From: Pelosinus fermentans
Lineage (GTDB): Bacteria; Bacillota; Negativicutes; DSM-13327
NCBI GenBank assembly: GCA_002434245.1
Contig: DJJR01000075.1
Span: 1-52,964 of the forward strand
Direction: 5' to 3'
Length of the DNA: 52,964 nucleotides
Of the stretch, positions 46,975 to 52,964 are shown piece after piece. A program made the position numbers and the translations under genes. The notes under the pieces were generated by a model. That model made no database searches, was not told the DNA's origin, and saw nothing but the letters and a program-made list of their open reading frames with translations. The number at the start of each line of letters is the position of its first letter. Within the stretch, counting starts at the first letter, position 1.

Positions 46975-48249
46975 TTATATTTTTACATCCGATGCAGGAC
47001 GTTCTTGCTGTACAGATAAAGCAACCACTGCTGAGGCAACTATGGCCACAATGAGAAAAATAAAAGCTTCATCAAAAGAACCATGATTTGCATCAATCAG
47101 ATAACCCATGACAAAAGGGGAGATAAATCCCGCAGCTTGTCCGCCAAAGTTTACTGTTCCTGAGCTGGCCCCCATAATATGAGGAGGAATCGTGTCCATA
47201 ACCAGACCCCAAAAAGCTGACATTGCTAAAAACATAAAGAAGGCTGAGACGCTCTGATACACGATAACCATATCTGCAGAAACTACAGTGTATGTCATAT
47301 ACAAGAAAAAACCAGCTATAAGCGCATTAGGAATAAACATCCATTTACGTTGACCTTTCATACGGTCAGATAGGTAACCACCAACTAACATGCCCACTGT
47401 CCCGACAAAGAAGGGTATCGAACCTGTAATACCAGTTTTAATGAGTGAAAATCCTCTGACTTTCATCAGATAAGACGGCAGCCAAGAAACAAAGCCCCAA
47501 AAAGTAATATCAAATAAGAACCAAATTAAAACCATCTGCCAAAGAATTGGCTTTGTGAGGAATTGCTTAAAAGTCATACTTGAATTGTTTGTGTCACTTC
47601 CACCATGTATCTGATCAAGTTTCAATTCTTGCAGTTCATCTTTGGTCATTCTAGGATGATCTGCTGGATTATCTCTAAAATAGTACCACATAGCCACTGC
47701 AATCAAAAGACCAGGAAAACCAAGATAAATAAATACGTGACGCCAACCATAGCTTGCAATGATACCAGCAGCAACTAATGAAGCAACTGCTGGTCCCAGG
47801 GTATTAACAGATGATTGTATCGCAGTTGCTGTTGCCCTTTCTTTAGGTGGAAAATAGGTTGCAATCATTTTCCATGAAGCACCTGGAAAACAGCCTTCCC
47901 CCACACCAAATACTAAGCGGCAAAATAGCATTATAGAATAAGAACTAACGAAACCAGTAAGAGTAGTAAATACAGAGAACCATGCTATAGCAATCGACAT
48001 AACTTTTCTCGGGCCAAATTTATCGGCCAGCATTCCACCAGGTATCTGGAATAAAGCGTATCCTGCGAAAAAGGCGCTTAAAATCCCACCTTGCATGGTT
48101 GCATCAATATTGAGATCCTTACCGATAAAAGGTAAAGCAATACTAATAACCATTCTATCTAGGAACGAAAACAACCAACCTGCCCAAATGATCGATAAAA
48201 TCGTGTGTCTGACTTTCCACCGAAAACCGTCTTGCTTTAACTCACTCAT
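46975..48249 (-). CDS. MFS transporter, anion:cation symporter-like
   Basis: This 12-helix major facilitator protein has 424 residues. The first loop carries GGMLADKFGPRKVM (MFS signature) after FLDRMVISIALPFIGKDLNID, and later come FGVGEGCFPGASWKMIATYFPPKERATATAIQ and GTVGMLVGGYLSDRMKGQRKW. This pattern matches the ACS family (GudP, ExuT, hexuronate and organic anion carriers). Substrate is probably a small organic acid or acylated amino acid, inferred from the genes upstream. AGGAG precedes the ATG at 9 bp. It follows ridA by 80 bp in the same direction. Confidence 0.9.
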   Translation of the reverse strand: MSELKQDGFRWKVRHTILSIIWAGWLFSFLDRMVISIALPFIGKDLNIDATMQGGILSAFFAGYALFQIPGGMLADKFGPRKVMSIAIAWFSVFTTLTGFVSSYSIMLFCRLVFGVGEGCFPGASWKMIATYFPPKERATATAIQSSVNTLGPAVASLVAAGIIASYGWRHVFIYLGFPGLLIAVAMWYYFRDNPADHPRMTKDELQELKLDQIHGGSDTNNSSMTFKQFLTKPILWQMVLIWFLFDITFWGFVSWLPSYLMKVRGFSLIKTGITGSIPFFVGTVGMLVGGYLSDRMKGQRKWMFIPNALIAGFFLYMTYTVVSADMVIVYQSVSAFFMFLAMSAFWGLVMDTIPPHIMGASSGTVNFGGQAAGFISPFVMGYLIDANHGSFDEAFIFLIVAIVASAVVALSVQQERPASDVKI

Positions 48250-48329
48250 ACTCTTTCACTCCTATTTTTGTGCTGGCAATTTTATACCAGCACTTATTAC
48301 GATATTTTTCTCACATTGCAATGGATGCC

Positions 48330-48707
48330 TTATATTACTGCAATCGCCTCAATTTCAACCATAACATCCTTCGGCAGCTTTACTACTTGCACGCACGCAC
48401 GAGCGGGAGCTTGTTCTTTAAAATACTGACCATAAATACCGTTCACGATCTGAAAATCATTTAAATCCTTTAAAAATACAGTCGTTTTAACAACGCTGGT
48501 CATCGTAAGACCTTCACTAGCAAGTATTGCTTCAATATTTTCCAATACTTGCTTGGATTGAGCTTCAATCCCCCCCTCCACAACAGCATTGCTTACTGGA
48601 TCAACAGGCATTTGCCCTGATACAAATAAGAACCCTCCTGCCTTGATACCTTGTGAATAAGGGCCAATCGCCCCTGGAGCCTTATCCGTATTTACAACTG
48701 TTTTCAT
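48330..48707 (-). CDS. ridA: RidA family enamine/imine deaminase
   Basis: RidA hydrolyses reactive 2-aminoacrylate and related imines released by PLP-dependent lyases. The 125-residue protein has KAPGAIGPYSQGIKAGGFLFVSGQMP and the catalytic Arg in APARACVQV, ending with EIEAIAV, fully typical. GGAGG precedes the ATG. It lies in the same leftward cluster as a diaminopropionate ammonia-lyase, whose reaction passes through 2-aminoacrylate, a clear functional reason for its presence here. Confidence 0.93.
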   Translation of the reverse strand: MKTVVNTDKAPGAIGPYSQGIKAGGFLFVSGQMPVDPVSNAVVEGGIEAQSKQVLENIEAILASEGLTMTSVVKTTVFLKDLNDFQIVNGIYGQYFKEQAPARACVQVVKLPKDVMVEIEAIAVI

Positions 48708-48792
48708 AAGTAACCTCCATTATGTTATTTTTTTAAAATCATTCCGCTTTACATGCTAATTAAAATATTCAGTTTTCAATAGACATTTATTA

Positions 48793-50385
48793 TTACTGAC
48801 AAGTTTTTCTAATGACTCTTCCTGCTAGAGCTTTGACTTCTATACCATTTTCCACTACCATCATTCCATTAATGATGACGTGTATAATACCCTCAGGATA
48901 CTGTACAGGCTCAACATAGGTTCCTTTATCAATAATTGTTTCTGGATTAAAGATAACAATATCAGCAAAATTCCCCGCCTTTAATACCCCGCGACCAACG
49001 AAACCAAATACACTTGCTGGTTTTGACGTCATCTTTTGAATTGCGGCTTCCAATGTTAGGGCTTTATCTTCCCTAACATATTTCCCCAATACTCTAGGGA
49101 AAGAACCAAATACTCGCGGATGGGGTTTACCTCCCAAAAGTCCATCTGTACAAACATTTTGCTCAGGTCTCATCATGAAACGAATAACATGCTCTTCTGT
49201 CCCATAAAAATCAACCATACCCACTGCATTCTCTTCATCATGCAGCAAATCAAAAGTAGCTTCATAGACATTCTTACCTCTGATTTGACCAATTTCAACC
49301 AAACTCTTACCGATTAAATCTACATTTGCTTTAGTTTTAACACTAGTTACAAATATTTGATCCAATCCAGCAAAATCAATGAAATTATCCCAGCCTGGTA
49401 TGCCTTGCTCAATATCATGAATCATTTTCTTTCTAAGTTCAGGGTCTTCCAAACGTTTGATTAGCTTGTCTGTCCCACCATCATGTGCCCAGGGTGGCAA
49501 AATTACGCCTAACATCGTACTCCCTGCTACATATGGATACTGATCAAAAGAAATCCGAATACCTTCTGCCTGCGCACTTTCTAATAATTCTACGACTTTA
49601 TCAATCAGCCCCCAGTTCTTTTTGCCGCATACCTTAAAATGTGAAAAGTGAACTTTGACCCCGGACTGACGCCCAATATTAATAACTTCTTCCATTGATT
49701 CTACAATTGTATCTGCCTCACTACGCTGGTGAACAACAAAGACACCATCATATTCAGCGACAACCTTGCACATCTCAACGATTTCCTGGGTCTCAGAATA
49801 AGCACAAGGCATATAAATAAGTCCTGTTGATAAACCAAAGGCACCGGCTTTCATTTCCCGTCTAGTAATATCACACATTTTTTGGATTTCTTTCTCTGTA
49901 GGCAGTCGATTGTCCAGCCCCATAGCTTCCATGCGAATATTGCCATGAGGAACTAAATAGCTTTCATTGAGACCTACTCCAATTCTTTCCATCATTTTCA
50001 GATAGCCTTCTGTCGTTTCATAGTTCCAGTCAATGTTATCACTATCCCCATCAAGGCCTGCCAAGTTTTTTCTCCAAGGGCTGACATACTGCTTAGGCAA
50101 TGGCGCCATGGAAATTCCATCCTGACCTAACACTTCAGTAGTAACCCCCTGACGAATTTTAGGTATTACATAGGGATCAAGTAAAACTTTCAAATCGGAA
50201 TGACTATGCGTATCAATAAATCCTGGGCAAACGATCATACCTTGCCCATCAATTACTTTGTCAAATCCTTCAAGACTAGTCTCACCGACTGCCGTTATTT
50301 TGTCATTTTCAATTGCTACATTGCCTATAAATCCTTTTGAACCTGTCCCATCAATAACAGTACCCTTCTGAATGAGAATCTTCAT
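48793..50385 (-). CDS. N-acyl-D-amino-acid deacylase family amidohydrolase
   Basis: D-aminoacylase-type amidohydrolase, 530 residues, which removes acyl groups from N-acyl-D-amino acids or related amides. Features are the beta-sandwich start (MKILIQKGTVIDGTGSKGF), the HxH motif in PGFIDTHSHSDLKVL, His in VVHQRSEAD and in VHFSHFKVCG, and the catalytic Asp in CTDGLLGGKPHPR. The segment TTEVLGQDG lacks the metal-bridging Cys of Alcaligenes D-aminoacylase (GNCG). Similar sequences are common in anaerobic Firmicutes. It follows the M20 gene by 15 bp. GGCGGTGA lies before the ATG. Dihydropyrimidinase-like or peptidase-like activity is possible. Confidence 0.85.
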   Translation of the reverse strand: MKILIQKGTVIDGTGSKGFIGNVAIENDKITAVGETSLEGFDKVIDGQGMIVCPGFIDTHSHSDLKVLLDPYVIPKIRQGVTTEVLGQDGISMAPLPKQYVSPWRKNLAGLDGDSDNIDWNYETTEGYLKMMERIGVGLNESYLVPHGNIRMEAMGLDNRLPTEKEIQKMCDITRREMKAGAFGLSTGLIYMPCAYSETQEIVEMCKVVAEYDGVFVVHQRSEADTIVESMEEVINIGRQSGVKVHFSHFKVCGKKNWGLIDKVVELLESAQAEGIRISFDQYPYVAGSTMLGVILPPWAHDGGTDKLIKRLEDPELRKKMIHDIEQGIPGWDNFIDFAGLDQIFVTSVKTKANVDLIGKSLVEIGQIRGKNVYEATFDLLHDEENAVGMVDFYGTEEHVIRFMMRPEQNVCTDGLLGGKPHPRVFGSFPRVLGKYVREDKALTLEAAIQKMTSKPASVFGFVGRGVLKAGNFADIVIFNPETIIDKGTYVEPVQYPEGIIHVIINGMMVVENGIEVKALAGRVIRKTCQ

Positions 50386-50400
50386 GATTTCACCGCCTTA

Positions 50401-51585
50401 TTATTTCAATACTTCTTTTAAAATTCCATAGTAACCGTTTGTAACATTAACTAACTGATCAACTTCGATATATTCATCAATGATATGAGCCAAATTCTCT
50501 CGTGAAGGCCCAAAGCCAATTGTTTTAATTCCTGCTTCACCAGCATAATGACTACCATTGGTACAGAAGGAGTATTGAGTAATAGCAGGGTTTATGCCCA
50601 CAGACTTTATACCTTTTAAAGCCGCTTGGATAAATTCATCCTGTTCATCATACAGCCATCCTGGAAAGAACCTTTCCCCTTCAATGTTAGCGCCGGTATA
50701 ACACTTTTCAACGGCAGAAGCATACGAAGCCGCCCCTTTAAACTCAACATCTTCCTTACTCATTTCCTCAATTAAATCCAATATCGGTTTAAGGACTGAT
50801 TCCCGAGTTTCGCCTACCAACAGTCTTCTGTCATAGGTTGCTCTGCAATAATCAGGCACTACAGAGGCTCCAGGATAAGGTGAAGATTTAATATCTGTTA
50901 GCTCTAAAATCCCCTGTCCTAAAACAGCATGAGAGGTCATTGTAAGCTTTCTAATTCGCTCAATCAGCTTAGACATCTTATATACAGCATTAATGCCTGC
51001 CTGGGGATTTGCGGAGTGCGCAGGTTTACCATATGTTTCTACTACAATTTCTGCTCGCCCCCGTTGACCAATTTTCAAATTGAGTTCAGATGCTTCCCCT
51101 ATTACTACGTAGTCAGGTTTTACCCGTTTACTTACTTCACGAGCGGCCACCCCTTCAAAGCACTCTTCATGTACCACACCAGCAATATAAATCTCTCCAG
51201 CAAAATCCCGGTTGGTATCAATGGCAAAATACGCTGCCGCCATAATCATGGCACTGACAGCACCCTTCATATCAGATGCTCCTCGACCATAGATCTTACC
51301 ATCTTCCAATTTTCCGCTGAAAGGTGCATGCTTCCATTTTGAATCATCTGGAACAGGTACTGTATCGATATGACCATCAAATAAAATGCTTTTCCCTGAT
51401 CTCTTGCCTTTAATCTGACCGACAATATTCCCATAATCGTCAACCCAAAAAGAATCAAATCCTAAGTCCTGAAAGGCTTGCTTAATTCTTTCCGCCACAC
51501 TATTCTCTTCACCAGAATAACTTTGGTGTTGAATTAACTCACTACAAAGATTAATTAATTTTTGTTTTCGCGCTTCGATTAACAT
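50401..51585 (-). CDS. ygeY: YgeY-type M20 metallohydrolase
   Basis: Zinc peptidase/deacylase of the M20 family, 394 residues. Metal ligands are His in LFDGHIDTVPVPD and Asp in YGRGASDMKGAVSAM, with catalytic Glu in GVVHEECFEGVA and a further ligand Glu in VIGEAS. The dimerisation domain (about 180-290) includes GQRGRAEIVVETYGKPAHSANP. The pattern matches YgeY, which in several bacteria sits next to diaminopropionate ammonia-lyase (ygeX), as here. YgeY has been linked to selenium metabolism by gene co-occurrence, but its substrate is unproven. AAAAGGGG precedes the ATG at 8 bp. It begins 14 bp after dpaL. Confidence 0.88.
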   Translation of the reverse strand: MLIEARKQKLINLCSELIQHQSYSGEENSVAERIKQAFQDLGFDSFWVDDYGNIVGQIKGKRSGKSILFDGHIDTVPVPDDSKWKHAPFSGKLEDGKIYGRGASDMKGAVSAMIMAAAYFAIDTNRDFAGEIYIAGVVHEECFEGVAAREVSKRVKPDYVVIGEASELNLKIGQRGRAEIVVETYGKPAHSANPQAGINAVYKMSKLIERIRKLTMTSHAVLGQGILELTDIKSSPYPGASVVPDYCRATYDRRLLVGETRESVLKPILDLIEEMSKEDVEFKGAASYASAVEKCYTGANIEGERFFPGWLYDEQDEFIQAALKGIKSVGINPAITQYSFCTNGSHYAGEAGIKTIGFGPSRENLAHIIDEYIEVDQLVNVTNGYYGILKEVLK

Positions 51586-51599
51586 AGAGTTCGCCCCTT

Positions 51600-52820
51600 T
51601 TATTTATAACTAGGATATTCTCCATCCCAAACTATACTGCGATATTTATCAGGATCCGTATCACCTTCCGTGCTAAATAAGAGCACAATTGAATTCTTAT
51701 TCAGTCCTAATGCTTCTCGTGCTTGTTTTAGCTGTTCATCCTGCATTAATTCACACAGGGCACCAGCTGTAACTGCTCCAGATTCTCCCGAAACCACTTT
51801 ACAATCGCTGCCCAGTGGATTTGCTAAAACTCTCATCCCCTTTGCTGCTACCCAGTCAGGACAAGACAGGAACATTTCACTATAATCTCGCAGCACATTC
51901 CATCCGATCGTATTAGGTTCACCACAAGCCAATCCTGCCATAATCGTTGCCATGTCACCACCAACGCTTCTGGCTTTCCCATCACCAGCCTTCACTGACT
52001 TATATAAACAGTCTGCTTGATCAGCTTCTACGACAACAGTTTTAGGTCTAATTTCTTTAAAGACAGATGCAAAATACCCTTGTACAGCAGCTGCTAAGGA
52101 ACCGACTCCTGCTTGTATGAAAATATGTGTAGGCATCTGGATTTTCAACTCATTTAACTGTTCTAAGGCTTCTGCCGCCATGGTACCATATCCCTGCATA
52201 ATCCAAGTAGGAATATCTTCATATCCTTCCCAGGCAGTATCTTGAACCATAATCCAGCCCTTTTCTTTGGCTTCTTCTGCAATTACGCGAACAGTATCAT
52301 CATAATTGTAATCAGTGATCTTGGCCTCTGCTCCTTCTGCCCGAATATTTTCAAGCCTTCGAAGAGAAGACCCCTTGGGCATATATACTACTGATTTTTG
52401 TCCAAGTTGGCGGGCAGTCCATGCCACACCACGCCCATGGTTACCATCGGTAGTTGTTGCAAACGTAACATCACCTAATTGCTTTCTGATTGCCTGAGAA
52501 GTTATTTTTTCAAAAGGCAGTTCACTGATATCTTTCTGTAATTGTTCTGCCATATATCTTGCCATAGCATAAGAACCGCCAAGGACTTTAAATGCATTTA
52601 AACCAAAACGAAAGGATTCGTCTTTTACATAAACTCCAGCAATACCCAACAATTCGGCAAAATAATTCAGGCTACGCAGCGGTGTCCTTTCATAACCAGG
52701 AAAACTCATATGAAATTTCTTAGCTTTATTAATCTCCCGTTTACTTAAAAACTCAACCGATGCTTTTTGTTTAGTACAATCAACCATAGGATTGTCAATC
52801 CACTTTATTTTTTCCTGCAC
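51600..52820 (-). CDS. dpaL: Diaminopropionate ammonia-lyase
   Basis: This PLP enzyme splits 2,3-diaminopropionate (both D and L in E. coli) into pyruvate and two ammonia molecules. The 406-residue protein has the PLP lysine Lys78 in NAFKVLGGSYA, and Asp125 in TTDGNHGRG and Asp194 in DTAWEGY. These correspond to the E. coli catalytic Lys77, Asp120 and Asp189. The Gly loop QAGVGSLAAAVQGYF holds the cofactor phosphate. The start is GTG at 52820 with AAGGA 7 bp upstream. It is the first gene of the leftward cluster and is driven by a sigma-54 promoter. Synonyms: ygeX. Confidence 0.95.
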   Translation of the reverse strand: MQEKIKWIDNPMVDCTKQKASVEFLSKREINKAKKFHMSFPGYERTPLRSLNYFAELLGIAGVYVKDESFRFGLNAFKVLGGSYAMARYMAEQLQKDISELPFEKITSQAIRKQLGDVTFATTTDGNHGRGVAWTARQLGQKSVVYMPKGSSLRRLENIRAEGAEAKITDYNYDDTVRVIAEEAKEKGWIMVQDTAWEGYEDIPTWIMQGYGTMAAEALEQLNELKIQMPTHIFIQAGVGSLAAAVQGYFASVFKEIRPKTVVVEADQADCLYKSVKAGDGKARSVGGDMATIMAGLACGEPNTIGWNVLRDYSEMFLSCPDWVAAKGMRVLANPLGSDCKVVSGESGAVTAGALCELMQDEQLKQAREALGLNKNSIVLLFSTEGDTDPDKYRSIVWDGEYPSYK

Positions 52821-52864
52821 GTTATCATCCTTCCATACTGATATTTTTGTTGCACCTATTACTA

Positions 52865-52881
52865 TTGCAAATTCGGTGCCA
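52865..52881 (-). promoter_or_regulatory. Sigma-54 promoter of the dpaL cluster
   Basis: The minus strand reads TGGCAC-CGAAT-TTGCAA, an essentially perfect -24/-12 element (TGGCAC-N5-TTGCW). Transcription would start near 52855, about 35 bp before the GTG. This requires an enhancer-binding activator such as that at 42865-44616. Confidence 0.88.
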
Positions 52882-52924
52882 ACATCATAAAAAATTTATC
52901 AAGTCAGTAAAATCAAATACTTTA

Positions 52925-52936
52925 TATAGATCTATA
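52925..52936. promoter_or_regulatory. Possible activator-binding palindrome
   Basis: TATAGATCTATA is a perfect 12-bp palindrome about 45 bp upstream of the -24 element. Upstream activator sites of sigma-54 promoters are inverted repeats, usually farther away, so this is only a candidate. The window ends 28 bp later. Confidence 0.3.
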
Positions 52937-52964
52937 CAGAAAAGCGTTGTAAGATTCTATTATC

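Noticed and set aside
48290..48330. A second sigma-54 promoter between ridA and the MFS gene (GGCATCCATTGCA on the minus strand)
   Set aside because: Spacing between GG and GC is 8 nt instead of 10, and it overlaps the end of ridA in an already transcribed operon.
1..52964. CRISPR arrays, tRNA genes, insertion sequences and prophage genes
   Set aside because: No regularly spaced repeats, cloverleaf candidates, transposases or phage-type genes were found on reading both strands. Subtle tRNA genes would need a dedicated scan.

Overview
The window is AT-rich chromosomal DNA from a Gram-positive-type, endospore-forming anaerobe. Three things point there: sporulation genes (yunB, ytxC and a YjcZ-like microprotein), T-box leaders on aminoacyl-tRNA synthetase genes, and the order ytxC-thrS-infC-rpmI-rplT, ktrB-ktrA-rRNA methyltransferase-pheS-pheT and zapA-U32-mutS2. 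The combination fits the Firmicutes, and I infer a Sporomusa/Pelosinus-like member of the Negativicutes. Genus is inference. No tRNA, transposon, prophage or CRISPR array was found.

Layout. 1-212: tandem promoters and leader of a leftward rRNA operon whose 16S gene lies beyond the left edge. 245-9123: yunB, tyrS, a class A penicillin-binding protein, three small hypothetical or sporulation-type genes, a YbaB-like protein with a Gly-rich partner, and mutS2. 9166-26934, all leftward: housekeeping genes (U32 peptidase, YetF-like protein, zapA, amino acid permease, pheTS, rRNA methyltransferase, ktrAB, class II aldolase, rplT-rpmI-infC, thrS, ytxC). T-boxes precede pheS and thrS, and an L20-type attenuator precedes infC. 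27154-31150: DEAD-box helicase, nitroreductase, a DcuB-type C4-dicarboxylate carrier and two Cys-rich microproteins. 31251-36102: a GGDEF/HD-GYP sensor and a YtcJ-like amidohydrolase, each preceded by a copy of the same structured RNA leader. 36221-41906: a heterodimeric ABC exporter and a T-box-controlled leuA. 42008-52881: a gamma-glutamylcyclotransferase-like protein, a sigma-54 activator, a chemoreceptor and a catabolic cluster (MFS carrier, RidA, D-aminoacylase, YgeY-type M20 hydrolase, diaminopropionate ammonia-lyase) headed by a near-perfect sigma-54 promoter.

How they work together. The right-hand cluster reads as an inducible pathway. A carrier and chemoreceptor acquire an acylated or conjugated amino compound, two deacylases release the amino acid, the PLP lyase eliminates ammonia, and RidA clears the reactive aminoacrylate intermediate. 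The activator at 42865-44616 is the obvious candidate for driving it.

The most unusual feature is the pair of homologous RNA leaders (33791-33945 and 35885-36037). Each copy has its own TTGCAY-N17-TATTAT promoter, a closing stem, a possible pseudoknot and a downstream intrinsic terminator. I do not recognise it as a known riboswitch class. It would put a c-di-GMP enzyme and an amidohydrolase under the same signal.
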